From assembly GCF_033118175.1 (NCBI RefSeq), contig NC_083711.1:46882001-46946000 (forward strand): a stretch of DNA of 64,000 bases. Reading direction: 5' to 3'. Below are positions 34,286 through 46,196 of the stretch, piece by piece. Within the stretch, counting starts at the first letter, position 1. Each line of letters begins with the position of its first letter. The position numbers and the translations under genes were made by a program. The stretch comes from Dama dama (Eukaryota; Chordata; Mammalia; Artiodactyla; Cervidae). The notes below the pieces were generated by a model, which was not told the origin of the DNA, did not search any database, and worked only from the letters and a program-made list of their open reading frames with translations.

Positions 34286-35270
34286 TTCTTTGTTCCTCCA
34301 TTCAGACAGGGTAGGGACAGGTCAGAATGACATCACTGTCTCTTCCCTCACTCAATTGATTTATCCTATGCTTGTCTGGCCATTCCTTTCTGAGCTTGAA
34401 ATCCTGGTGTTCTGGGGTTTCTGGACCCTGTAAAGGAAGGCACTGGACTTTGTCCGAGTGAGTCAAGCCATTTGTTCTCTCCACTAACACCATAACAATC
34501 ATCTTTCTGTTTCTATTCCTTTTTCTCTGACTCTTGAGTAGTGAAGAAAATTGCCCCCAAGACACCATACAGGTTTCTTTGGTCACTTTCAACGGGTGGT
34601 CCTGGGAGGTAACAGGAAGGAATTGACAAGCTGGTCTCTGGAGGAAGGGAGCTATATGATTTCCTCTGCCAGCACCATTGAGAACCTACTGGAGAGACCC
34701 TGGTGAAGGTTCTCCATTGGGATCAGGGCACACTCTTGCCTTGGAAAAAGGGACTTCTTTTTTTCTGACTGAGCAAAAGTGTTTAAAGCAGTTCCCAACT
34801 GTGTTCCTAGTAATTACATGTTCTATTTGCTTTTTCCCCTGTTTCTTTGGTTCTGCATTTTTGCTAGAACAATCTGTAAGCTCTTTTACAGCTTGACATT
34901 CTTTTTTATGAAAGGAATTTTGTGGTCTTTAGAGGAAGGAATGAGAAGAGAGGAAAGGAGAGAAAATGAACCACTTCCACTTCCTTCCCAAGTTCTTCTA
35001 CTTTGGAGATTTATATTATGAATGACATGGGGAAGGGGGCACCTGGAAAGAGATATATATTTTCCTTTTAAACTCTTGAAAACACAAATTTTTGTTCAAG
35101 GAATCATATGTAGTCAGAGGGGACTGAGTGTACAATTCTTATAGAATTGTAGATTTTATAGCCTTGATTCTAGATATGCTTCCCTTGGGGCCTAGTGTAT
35201 AAAAGTTGTAAGAGACTGTTAATCTCAAGAGCCTGACATGCTTGTTCAACATTTATTTTCTGTCCATTAC
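34286..35270. other. Nothing recognised
   Basis: No repeat or exon was supported. Frames of 70-96 codons occur on both strands without recognisable domains. Confidence 0.4.
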
Positions 35271-35279
35271 TACATTCCA

Positions 35280-36091
35280 TTCTAAAATCACTGAGGATGG
35301 TGACTGCAGCCATGAAATTAGAAGACAATTGCTTCTTGGCAGGAAAGCTTTGACAAACCTAGACTATGTGTTAAAAAGCATAGACATCACTTTGCTGACA
35401 AAGGTTCATGTAGTCCAGGCTATGGTCTTTCCAGTAGTCATGTACAGATGTGAGAGTTGGACCATAAAGAAGGCAGAAAAGTGAAAGTGAAGTCGCTCAG
35501 TCGTGTTTGACTCTTTGCCACCGCATGGACTGTAGCCCACTAGGCTTCTCCGTCCATGGGATTTTTCAGGCATGAATACTGGAGTGGGTTGCCATTTCCT
35601 TCTCCAGGGGTCTTCCTGACCCAGGGATCGAACCCAGGTCTCCTGCATTGTAGGCAGATGCTTTACTGTCTGAGCTACCAGGGAAGTACCTTAAAGAAGG
35701 CAGAGCACCAAAGAATTAATGCTCTTGAACTATGGTGTTGGAGAAGGCTCTTGAGAGTCCCTTGGAAAGCAAGGAGATCAAACCAGTCAATCCTGAAGGA
35801 AATTAACTCTGAATATTCATTGGAAGGACTGATGCTGAAGCTGAAGCTCCAGTACTTTGGCCACCTGATGCAAACAATTGACTCAACGGAAAAGACCCTG
35901 ATGCTGGGAAAGATTGAAAGCAGAAGGAGAAAAAGGTAACAAGTGCTGAGATGGTTGGATAGTATCACTGACTCAATGGACTTGAGTTTGAGCAAGCTCC
36001 GAGAGATGGTGAGGGACAGAGAAGTCTGGCATGCTACTATCCATGCCGTCTTGAAGTATCAGACATGACTTGGTGACTGAACACCACCACC
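35280..36091 (+). mobile_element. BovB 3' portion with TSD, split by Bov-tA
   Basis: BovB C-terminal coding and 3' region (gtgactgcagccatgaaatt, gtacagatgtgagagttgga, tatggtgttggagaaggctc, ggacttgagtttgagcaagc) ending in a (cca)n-like tail. The direct repeat acattcca at 35272-35279 and 36092-36099 is a likely TSD. The Bov-tA at 35478-35691 splits it cleanly. Frames are broken. Confidence 0.9.
35478..35691 (-). mobile_element. Bov-tA SINE inside BovB, 13-bp TSD
   Basis: Antisense Bov-tA starting gtgaaagtgaagtcgctcag and ending gctaccagggaagt. The exact TSD taaagaaggcaga (35465-35477 and 35692-35704) is made of BovB sequence, proving the SINE is younger than this BovB. Confidence 0.95.
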
Positions 36092-36224
36092 ACATTCCAA
36101 GTACTCACCATGCTCAAAAACCAGTCAACTGAAAAAAAATCATTCTCAACTGTAAGGTTGTATGATGTGGTACCCACGCCCAGTCGCTCCAGAGATGTAG
36201 GAGAGTTAGAGGGGGGCATCTTCA

Positions 36225-36440
36225 CGTCTCAGGGTTTCTCAGCCTTGGTGTTTTGTGCTAGACAATCCTTTGATGGTGGGTGGGGATAGTGGGAGTGCCT
36301 TGTGTGTTGTAAGATGTTTAGCAGTATCCTTGGCCTTTACCTGCTGAAGGCTCACAGTCCTTCCCTGAAAGCCTTAAAAGTGGGACAACAGAAATGTCTC
36401 CAGACGTTGCCAAATGTCATCCAGGAAACATCATCTTCTG
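36225..36440 (-). mobile_element. MER20 (hAT-Charlie)
   Basis: Antisense MER20: cagggtttctcagccttggt, gttgtaagatgtttagcagt, atccttggcctttacctgct, cagaaatgtctccagacgtt, gccaaatgtcatccagg. Nearly full-length; the far end is decayed. Confidence 0.75.
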
Positions 36441-36444
36441 TGAC

Positions 36445-39420
36445 TGAGACCACTACTATCTTAAGTAAATCTTGGTTCAACACTATTTTATCACTTCTCA
36501 GAACGGTGTCCGCTATATGGAGGCAAGTTGATCCATGCCAAATGAGTAATTCACCAAATTTGCCAAGGTTACTCACTTCATAAAAGTTCTTTTAAGAAAT
36601 AGTCTTCATGAATATATTATATGAATTTTTAGGAAGAATACATATATACCCAAGAAATGTATGCTCAAATTCTTTGAATATATTTTAAAATAATATCCTT
36701 AAATATGTTTTTGGCAAATAAACGAAGCTCACAAGCATAATGAATTGCTTTCCAGTGAATTAGTTTTCAAAGACTCATGATGTCTGGCAATTAAAATAGA
36801 ATCCTACTATATTTCTTTCCATGGTGGCCAGAGTGGTACCTGTCCTTGGGAAGGGTTCTAGTGACTATGTTCATAGCTCAGTAGACAAGTTAAGAATATG
36901 TGTTGAGAAGGATAAACAACAGCAGATATGCTAGTGCCATTGCTGTTTGTGAAAAAGAAAATCAGAAGTGTTTCAGCTTGGGTTCATGTTATATATAGAG
37001 GTTCACAAAGCAAGAGATATTTTTTAGTTAATATCATGTTCCTGCACCTACATTAAAATAGTTAACTTGGCCTTTAAGCTGAGGTAACAGATAGTAGGTA
37101 CCAGATGGGGCTCTCCTTGCCTGACCTCTTTAATTGACATAATCTTTATAATTTGCCCATATTAGTCATAAAATCAGCATGTGTTTAGGACTGGGCAAGG
37201 GAAGCAATGTTATGGTACACCTGTAAGGCTCCAGATAATGTATTGAGATTTTACCTGGAAAATTTATGGGGACAGGAATATAGTTTAAAAAGTGTAGGGG
37301 AGGGAAAGAAAATTATTCTAAGTCTCTTCTTGCCTTGAAGTACCCTTAAAGCTCCATTATTGAACTCTTTTGGATTAAGTAGTAAAATTGGGAGAAGCAG
37401 ATGGGGAAAAGCAATGTCTCTCAAGAGGCAGACACTGTTTAAAAGGGGGAAGAGTTTTGGGGATGGCACTGAAATTTAAGTACTCTTTAAATTCAACTAA
37501 GTCTTAAGGAGATAAGCTTACCTAGTATTCATCTTAGAGAACACTGGAGAATGGCAGGAAATCCTAGCAATATAATCCCCAGTCCAAAAACATCTCTTTG
37601 GGTTATTGGAAATTAGAGATGTCAGCCAGTAGGCATGGGTAATGAAGATGGGAAGGGAGAGAACATTTCAAGAGAAAGTATTATCAATAAGTTAAATCCT
37701 TTTTCATGAGGTTTACTTTTTATTTTTTAAACTAGGGTTAGTCTGGTTGGGAAAACTTAAGAGAAGATGCTTTAGGATGTTTGTTGATTTTACTACACAC
37801 CAGCATGTTGTATCTTTAGAACTGCCATAGGAAATATGCTGTTAATTTCCCATTCATATCAGATATGACTGATTCAATTCTTTTCCCTGATTAGTGTAGA
37901 CTCAGCTTCAGAATCTTTCCTTGTCAGTGACTTTTAGTAGCCACTATCAACAAGCAGAGTTGGCACATGAGTCCAAAGCTCACTCATCAACTCTGATGTT
38001 TGGGGTCAAGATGTATACTTATTATGACGAAGTTATCCTCTAAGGAATCTTTATTTTATAATACTCACAAAACTTCTGTCAAACCCAGATCCTTGTCTTT
38101 GTCAGTGCCATATTTTGGCATAGTGTTTGGAACACGCTTGGCTGGAGATTAAATAGCTTGGATGCTTTCCTTTGATATAGCACATTGTCTCATTCTTTCA
38201 CAAAACTTTGAAAATATCAAATCTTTTATTTCAAGGCAGGGAACCTTTAAGCACTCAATAAATACTTATTCATTTGACTTGCGCCAAATTTTCACAGCAT
38301 CAATGCTGATACATGATAGTCAGAAATACAATTCCATACAACTAAAACCTCTTTTTAATGAGAGATTCTACTGGTTTTCTCTTGGAGGGAGGTCAGGAAG
38401 CCCACCTTCAGTGAGAAAATTATTATTTTTATGCAGCTTTGAAATAGTTCTACCATGCTACATCTCTTGATTATGTTTGGCTTGACAAAAGTCAGATTTC
38501 TATGACTTTGAAAGAAACAGCCTTTATCAACTTCAGTTTCACTGAAGTCTTTCTCAGAACAAAATCGATAACTTTGGCCAAAATAGATAACACTCATGCC
38601 TTGCTCATTCTTATATGCTACATTTCTTTAACTGTCAGAAATTATTCCTTAAGCATGACAACTATACTTGCTTGTGTTTTGTAAGCTTTTTGAAAGAAGG
38701 TCAACACCTTCTTTATTTTATACACATATTCATCACATATACCCATACACGAAAGCTTTAAAAATTTACAACTTCTGTGAGATATGTTATTGGTGTTATT
38801 AGTAGGCTTAGGTCTGCCCCTTATTACTGTCTGTCCATTTACTTGTTTATTAAAGCAACAAGTATTGAACATATACTGGGATCCAGGAACTATAGTAGGA
38901 AAGATAATACTAGGCGATTGTAGCATTTTGCCTTTGCTGGTAGATGCAAAACCAATGTCAGTCCTCTTTTGTTAGAATAACAACAGACTCACCCTAGTCC
39001 CTTAACTTAGGGACTATCAAACTAATTTTGTGTCTTCTATAGAGAAAAAATACTCTGTTAGGCTAGGTTTAGATTTCATTATCCAAATCATGTTATTCAT
39101 CTATATTAGTATCAAGCTCATTGTCAACTAAAATATATTATATTCTCACAAGTGCTGCTGTCACACCACATTACTTCTTTCATAAAACTTTGGGTCAATA
39201 TTAGTGGTATTTTCAAGCCCAGAGAGAATGCTTTGAATTTCAGTTCTGTTAATGTGAATCTCCACAATATTGGTTTTCTAAAGATGATATAGGCACACTT
39301 TTGCCTTCCTATGAGTCCCTGATTAACACATGGACTAAAACAAGGTCAAACACAAGCTCTGAAACACAGGATCTCTTCGATCAGGCATGAAGCTCTTTCG
39401 TTTTGCCAAAATGTAGCTTA
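36445..39420. other. Long unique-looking stretch, no gene
   Basis: Almost 3 kb with no recognisable repeat except a short MIR/L2-like tail (caaggcagggaacctttaag, cactcaataaatacttatt) at about 38232-38270. The 102-codon frame at 38162-38470 has no identifiable domain. Confidence 0.45.
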
Positions 39421-39426
39421 CATTTG

Positions 39427-39760
39427 GACTTCCCAGGGAGTTCAGCTGGTAAAGAATCCGCCTGCAATGCCAAAGACCCCGGTTTGATTCCTTGGTCAGG
39501 AAGTTCCCCTGGAAAAGGGATTGGTTATCTACTCCTGTATTCTTGGGTTTCCTTGGTGGCTCAGATAGTAAAGAATCCACCTGCAATGTAGGAGACCTGG
39601 GTCCAATCCCTGGGTTGGGAAGATCCCCTAGAGGAGGGCTTGGTAACCCACTCCAGTATTCTTGCCTGGAGAATCCCCATGGACAGAGGAGCCTGGTGGG
39701 CTAGAGTCCATGGGGCTGCAAAGAACTGGACAGGACTGAGCGACTAAGCACAGCACAGCG
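39427..39760 (+). mobile_element. Dimeric Bov-tA3-like SINE
   Basis: Two tRNA-like heads in tandem: cttcccagggagttcagctg at 39430 and a second unit from gtttccttggtggctcagat at about 39546, each followed by gtaaagaatcc[g/a]cctgcaatg. The first unit stops at cctgtattcttgg, and the second continues through the full body to gactgagcgactaagcac. This matches the dimer organisation I associate with Bov-tA3. Confidence 0.85.
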
Positions 39761-40185
39761 GCAGCTCACGTTTCTTCACCTTATCTATAAGTCTCTTCTG
39801 AAAGAGTCTGTCACATATTTTAAGATATTCTTTATTACCGACAAGTTTTGTTGCTACCAATTTTAAGCTAAATTACTTTGAAATACCTTCAGCCTAGACC
39901 TGGGTATAGGCCATTTCCTGTCATTAAGATGGGGCAAACTGTGGGAAAAATATCTCTCTAAAAGAGATAAATCAGTCTGTGCATCTGAGGCTGGATTGGA
40001 CATGGAAAGACAAGAAAAAGAACACAAGAGAGGGAGTCATTGGCACAATCAAAACAATAGATGCGATAGACCATGAGAGCTCCAACTAAGGTGTGAATAG
40101 TAAACACGTAAAGGGTGGGGAAAACCTGATACATTTTGGAAGGAATAGAACCCCATGACTTTGAAGGGGTTTCAAAGATGATCCT
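39761..40185. other. Nothing recognised
   Basis: Unique-looking spacer between two oppositely oriented dimeric SINEs. Confidence 0.45.
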
Positions 40186-40187
40186 GA

Positions 40188-40460
40188 AGTGAAAGTCGTT
40201 CAGTCATGTCCAACTCTGTGACGCCATGGACTATACAGTCCATGTAATTCTCCAGGCCAGAATACTGGAGTGAGTAGCCCTTCCCTTCTCCAGGGCATCT
40301 TCCCAACCCAGGGATCGAACCCAGGTTTCCCACATTGCAGGCGGATTCTTTACCAGCTAAGCCACCAGGGAAGTCCAAGAATACTGGACTTTAGGTAGCC
40401 TATCTCTTCTCCAGTGGATCTTCCCAACCCAGGGATCGAACTGGGGTCTCCTGCATTAAG
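40188..40460 (-). mobile_element. Dimeric Bov-tA3-like SINE
   Basis: Antisense copy: cagtcatgtccaactctgtg, ggactatacagtccatgtaa, ccagggatcgaacccaggtt, gccaccagggaagtcc, then a second partial head (ggatcttcccaacccaggga, tcgaactggggtctcctgca). Opposite in orientation to the dimer at 39427-39760. Confidence 0.85.
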
Positions 40461-41860
40461 CACCCCAAATGAGGAACTTTGGAGGGACATGTAATATTCT
40501 AAATGCACAGGTGGTGTAAAGAAATATCTGAGTAGCTTTCATTATATCTTTCATTACATGTTTTATGTAGCATTTGGTACAGAACATGAGACATTAATTA
40601 TCAATGTCAATTTTATCAGGACACATCACTACACACCACTCCTCTTCATGTCCCCCCACTCCCTACACCCCCACACCCCCAGATGTCTAAAAAAATGCGG
40701 GTCTATAATTCAAATGTACAGTAATTGAAGGTTGGGCAAGAAGTAGAGATTAGAGATGGAGAGAATGTTGGAAATCTACAGGAAGAGAAACAAAGGCCTG
40801 AAGAGCCTCCTTTCAGGGAATGAAATAGAGGAAGAGGACTGAAACAAAGAGGAATAAGTTAGTGAGGCAGAAGAAACAAAACAGGAAGGCAAGGCAAGAC
40901 AATAGTTTCTGGTAGACGAGAATAGTCCAACGTGCAATATGTTACTCAACTGAGACATTTGAATTTGTTCAGAGTGATATTATCGCGGACTTTGTAGATT
41001 GATTACAATAGATTTGAGGGGTTAATAACAGATTACAAGCAATGACTGGTGGAAAAAGAAGTGGATTAGGGAGCTGGGTGGGTTGACAGGAGAACAGCTG
41101 CATTGAACTGCTTACATTTTTAGATGAGAGACATTTGAGTGTTTGAAAATAGGAGAAATGAGATGGTTTACGAAGGGGGGCTGCTAAAGAGTCTTCTCAG
41201 TGTTAACTGCAGGAAAGAGGCATTTGTAGAGATGAGAAGAGATGGGAAGAGACAAGAGGCAATATTATCTTCAGAACAGAGACCTCTTTTTCAGAGACTA
41301 CATGAGGATAAACATGAAAAGAGCAGCTGAGTCAGATAGTGTCAGAGAACTCTGTCCTCACTTTTCAGAACTTCTCGAGAGCACTTCCATCAATTGGAAG
41401 TTTGACTGTCTCACGTTCACTTGCTCATCTCCTTGTTACCTTCATTTAGAACTTTGCTAGTTCATCCTCTGTTTAATGATCAATACCCATAAGAGCCAAG
41501 CTTTCTGAAAACCCCATTATAGAAAAGGGTGAATAGGGAGTGCAGGCAGGGTGAGAGCTTCCTGGACTCATTCACTTTTTGGTTCTCAATGTGGGGTTCT
41601 TTAAGGGACATTCTTGACCTGAATGATTGTTCTACCAGTGAAGAATAGAATCTGAAATTTCATCTTTAATGGTTTATCTTTTGTTTTACCACATGTATCT
41701 TAAAAGTACAAAAATTCAGAACTTCCTTGGGGTTTTGACCTTTTAATAATTATCTTAATAAATATTTACTTAGGATTTGTTCCTCTTAGAGTCCTTTCTT
41801 CCTCCCTTAGATCCTTTTCTTCTGTCTCCCCTTCCTTTCTTTCTACTTTTCTTTCCTCCT
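40461..41860. other. No recognised gene; purine-rich in part
   Basis: The wording at 40740-41110 recalls an old interspersed repeat but could not be assigned. C-rich runs (cccccacacccccag) lie near 40668-40682. A pyrimidine-rich tract at 41795-41860 leads into the L1 poly(T). Confidence 0.4.
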
Positions 41861-41874
41861 TCCTGTGCCCTTTT

Positions 41875-42809
41875 TTTTTTTTTCTAGCCAACACTTCTTT
41901 TTTTTTTTTTATTATTTTTTTTTCCAGTGGGTTTTGTCATACATTGATATGAACCAGCCATGGATTTACACGTATTCCCAATCCCGATCCCCCCTCCCAC
42001 CTCCCTCTCCACCCGATTCCTCTGGGTCTTCCCAGTGCACCAGGCCGGAGCACTTGTCTCATGCATCCCACCTGGGCTGGTGATCTGTTTCACCATAGAT
42101 AGCATACATGCTGTTCTTTTGAAATATCCCACCCTCACATTCTCCCACAAAGTTCAAAAGTCTGTTCTGTATTTCTGTGTCTCTTTTTCTGTTCTGCATA
42201 TAGGGTTATCGTTATCACCTTTCTAAATTCCATATACACGTGTCAGTATGCTGTAATGTTCTTTATCTTTCTGGCTTACTTCACTCTGTATAAGGGGCTC
42301 CAGCTTCATCCATCTCATTAGGACTGGTTCAAATGAATTCTTTTTAATGGCTGAGTAATATTCCATGGTGTATATGTACCACAGCTTCCTTATCCATTCA
42401 TCTGCTGATGGGCATCTAGGTTGCTTCCATGTCCTGGCTATTATAAACAGTGCTGCGATGAACATTGGGGTGCACGTGTCTCTTTCAGATCTGGTTTCCT
42501 CAGTGTGTATGCCCAGAAGTGGGATTGCTGGGTCTTCTCCAAAGAAGACATACAGATGGCTAACAAACACATGAAAAGATGCTCAACATCACTCATTATT
42601 AGAGAAATGCAAATCAAAACCACAATGAGGTACCATTACACGCCAGTCAGGATGGCTGCTATCCAAAAGTCTACAAGCAATAAATGCTGGAGAGGGTGTG
42701 GAGAAAAGGGAACCCTCTTACACTGTTGGTGGGAATGCAAACTAGTACAGCCGCTATGGAAAACAGTGTGGAGATTTCTTAAAAAACTGGAAATAGAACT
42801 GCCATATGA
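41875..42809 (-). mobile_element. L1 with 5' inversion and split A tail, 14-bp TSD
   Basis: From 41898 to about 42536 the sequence is antisense L1 3' end (gttttgtcatacattgatat, ctttctggcttacttcactc, tggctgagtaatattccatg, gaagtgggattgctgggt). From about 42537 to 42809 it switches to sense ORF2 (aaagaagacatacagatggc to tagaactgccatatgatcc), the piece that normally lies just upstream. The TSD tcctgtgccctttt (41861-41874, 42810-42823) bounds the whole, so this is one insertion with an inverted 5' end. Two T runs are separated by ctagccaacacttc (41884-41897). Confidence 0.95.
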
Positions 42810-42824
42810 TCCTGTGCCCTTTTG

Positions 42825-43640
42825 ATATTCCAAGGACATCACGGAGGTTGGGGAATGAGTCCTCAAATACCTCATGTTCTGAAGAGGCGCTTGGATACCA
42901 GTGTTAGCACAGTGAAGTACATGGTACCATGAGGACATGCTGGGTCAGTGCACTCAAGATCAGGAGTGTTACTGGAGGCAAAGAGAGAACAGAGGTGTCA
43001 TTTGGAACACGCCACGCCACTCAGAGAGGGACGACTTGGGAGGAAGACCCTATCAGGGAACCCTAGCAGTCAGAAGATAGCTGTCATGAGGTCAGAAAAC
43101 ACTGGGGCCTCAGAGTATGCCTGGGTTGGTCCTAAACACAGGAATGTGTAGACAGGCCATAAATCACAATGCCTAATTCTTAAGCTTCAATATTTTTGTT
43201 GCCTACCAATGAGCAATTAGCGCACAAAAGTTTGTGAATTCAACCCAGGGTTAGAATGAAGTGTTTCAATAAATTATGTGTCTATTCTCAAACAATAGTA
43301 TCATTAAATTTGCCAAGCTGATTTTGGAAGGCAGAATAGCTCTCATAAATCAGTTTAACTGGGAAGGTTTAGATCTAATCTCAGTTAATAATGAACTTCA
43401 AATGGGATGTTGTCTTTCCTCCAGCCGTTACCCAAATAAATATAGATCATTTATATTTTGACTTATCCCCATGGCTTTCATTGTTAGGTCACTGGAATTA
43501 TTGTCAATGGCAAAACACAAAAGGCAAAAGAGAAAAAGGGGACTGGGAAAATGAATCTGAGGCCAACTTTTTCTTACTAAATACTTCCCTTCTGTTCAAT
43601 TTTATTATTATTTTCACAGAGCTATTAAATATCTGTTTGG
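42825..43640. other. Nothing recognised
   Basis: Mixed-composition DNA with short unremarkable frames, for example 42948-43151. Confidence 0.4.
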
Positions 43641-43649
43641 AGTAAATGT

Positions 43650-43790
43650 CATTAAAAATCTAGAGGCAAATTAGAAAAATAACATCTGAATTTAATAAGA
43701 AAAAATTTGCTTAAAACTATACAAGCTTGTGGAAAGAGAATTCTCTGTGCCCCCACCCCTCCCAAAATGCTCCCAACTCACCCTGCTTCC
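43650..43790 (+). repeat. Local repeat unit, copy 1
   Basis: Contains aaattagaaaaataacatct, gaatttaataagaaaaaa, aaactatacaagcttgtgga and aagagaattctctgtgccc. It aligns with copy 2 (about 44983-45046 plus 45548-45590), which an L1 interrupts. Not a family I know; it may be a local duplication or an unnamed old repeat. Confidence 0.6.
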
Positions 43791-44440
43791 ACCCCTTCCT
43801 CTCCAAAAGGACAGTACACTTAACCACTGCACTGGCTTAGACTTTTATTAGCTGCTCTATTTATAAAGAAAGAACATTTTATTTTTTCCAAATATGCTCT
43901 CCTTATGACATGATGCAAACCATCCCCCAAATTGGTGATTTGAGAAACTGCACATGATAGTTAGCAATTGCGTTCTTTCTAAATGTCAGCAGCGTGCCAG
44001 CTAATACTAAGATTATAGAATTAGTTTACTTTAATTTTAGAGGCTTTTTAAGGGGAACATGGTTGCTCAAACCTACATTTACCTATGTTGAGAAATGGTC
44101 AAGAGATTACTGCAGTGTTTGGATGGTGGGCTTAATGATAAAACTCAGTGTCACCACATCGTTGATTGCACTTTGGAAATATTGATCTGATTGTGCTGCA
44201 TATTATCATGGGTTTAGAAAGATCTGACGCTTTTTTTCTGTTGATCATAGCTTGATTTACAAATCCATTTTAATAATAATACTACCTATTTGTTTCAATT
44301 CCTTCTTTAGATCAAAGATTATCATACAAACTATTGAAGGAATAAAGAAAAGGGACAAATATTCATTCATTACTTTTCCTTCTAGAAACTTACTAACTTC
44401 TATCTTAATATATTCACTTCATCTTTTTTGAAAAATGATA
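43791..44440. other. Nothing recognised
   Basis: No repeat or gene could be supported in this spacer. Confidence 0.4.
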
Positions 44441-44444
44441 TAAT

Positions 44445-44860
44445 TTACTGAGCACCTGTTATGTGACTGATTCATTGCTGAGAACATTCTGTATATTGTC
44501 TCTAAGCTTCTCAAAAGCCTTGTATCCTAAGTATCATTAATTCCCTTTTAGAAGTGAAGTAGGACTACCCAGGTGGCACAGTGGTAAAGAATCTACCTGC
44601 CAATACAGGATACACAAATTCAATCCTGGAGTTGGGAAGATCCCCTAGAGTAGGAAATGGCACCCACTCCAGCATTCTTGCCTGGAAAATTCTATGGACA
44701 GAGGAGCCTGGCATGCTACAGTCCATGGGGTTGCAAAGAGTCAGACACGACTGAGTGAGCACAAAAGAGGTGAAGTAGCTGAAAAATAGCAGATATAGGA
44801 TTTGACTTGATATTGAGTGAATCCAAGGCCTATGCTTTAACTAGATCAGGATGTATCTCT
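44445..44860 (-). repeat. MIR SINE split by Bov-tA
   Basis: Antisense MIR: atttactgagcacctgttat, tattgtctctaagcttctca before the SINE, and ggtgaagtagctgaaaaata, gtgaatccaaggcctatgct after it. The order agrees with one element broken at 44563. Confidence 0.6.
44563..44765 (+). mobile_element. Bov-tA SINE inside MIR
   Basis: Sense Bov-tA: actacccaggtggcacagtg, gaatctacctgccaatacag, ctccagcattcttgcctgga, gacacgactgagtgagcac. The flanks agaagtgaagtag (44550-44562) and agaggtgaagtag (44766-44778) form a TSD with one difference. Confidence 0.9.
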
Positions 44861-44982
44861 TATGCGAGAAATGATGACATCACTTAGTCTTCTGCTCACG
44901 TGTGCAACACACTTCCATCAGTAACTGCTTCCATTAGACTACAGGAAGTGAAACTTACTATAGGAAATGTTGTTTCAAACAG

Positions 44983-45600
44983 AAATAAATTAGAAAAATA
45001 GCATCTGAGTTTAATCAGAGATTTTCCATTTGGAACTGTACAAACTTCTGTTTGCCGGTCTCTTCAGTGCCTAATCAGTTCTAATGAGATGGATGAAACT
45101 GGAGCCCATTATACAGAGTGAAGTAAGCCAGAAAGATAAAGAACATTACAGCATACTAACACATATATATGGAATTTAGAAAGATGGTAATGATAACCCT
45201 ATATGCAAAACAGAAAAAGAGACACAGATGTACAGAACAGACTTTTGGACTCTGTGGGAGAAGGCGAGGGTGGGATGTTTTGAAAGAACAGCATGTATAT
45301 TATCTATAGTGAAACAGATCACCAGCCCAGGTGGGATGCATGAGACAAGTGCTCGGGCCTGGTGCACTGGGAAGACCCAGAGGAATCGGGTGGAGAGGGA
45401 GGTGGAAGGGGGGATCGGGATGGGGAATACATGTAACTCCATGGCTCATTCATGTCAATGTATGACAAAACCCACTGCAATGTTGTGAAGTAATTAGCCT
45501 CCAACTAATAAAAATAAATAAATAAAAAAAAAAGAACTGTACAAACTAAGTGGAAAGAGAATTCTCTGTATCACCACCACTTACTGCCATGGACATCTAG
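44983..45600 (+). repeat. Local repeat unit, copy 2, interrupted by L1
   Basis: The left half (taaattagaaaaatagcatc, tgagtttaatcagagatttt, ggaactgtacaaact) and right half (gtacaaactaagtggaaaga, gaattctctgtatcacc) together align with 43650-43790. The L1 at 45047-45533 lies inside this copy. Confidence 0.6.
45047..45533 (+). mobile_element. Young L1 3' end, 14-bp TSD, with 5' filler
   Basis: Sense L1 3' region from ttctaatgagatggatgaaa through acaagtgctcgggcctggtg to ttagcctccaactaataaaa and an A-rich tail. The exact TSD gaactgtacaaact lies at 45033-45046 and 45534-45547. The first ~32 bases after the left TSD (tctgtttgccggtctcttca...) do not look like L1, so filler or a small rearrangement sits at the 5' junction. 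Confidence 0.95.
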
Positions 45601-46155
45601 TGATAACATACTTACCCAGTGAAAGACTACTGTCTTACTGGCCTTGTGAGTGAGAGGACAGGTGTATATCCTGAATGTCCCCCACAGAGCAGCCCCCCAT
45701 GCTGCTGAGAGTCACTGCAATCTAGACATCTTCACCACACTGTGATTCTCTAATTAATCATGGACTTAGGAGAAAAGTGTCAGCTGAAAGACATTTATGC
45801 ACCTCCATAAAATTACTACTGACAACACAATGCATTGTAGTTTAATGCTTCTTAAGTATTACTTGGATGCAGCCCCATTAGAGTTCAGTTCCTGGAAAAT
45901 TTGTCTTTCTTGAAAGAAATAACAAAAATCAAAAATTTTAATAACAAAATAACTCTGAGGAAAATAGCATGAAGTATGACGAAGAGCTCATCAAAGATGG
46001 AGACCAATCATGTTTATTTTGCTTTGTGCTTTGGCCCTCAGAAAACTCAAATTTATATTTTATGTTAAGTTACAGCATATTAACTTAGATTGCTGGCAAA
46101 AGTGATCTTTTGTAAGTTTTGCTTTTGTGTTTTTAAAATTAATTTGTATTGAAGT
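45601..46155. other. Nothing recognised
   Basis: AT-rich spacer before the nested BovB array; no repeat or gene supported. Confidence 0.4.
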
Positions 46156-46196
46156 ATATAAGTGAACAATGAAAAGAAATAGAGGAAAACAATAGA

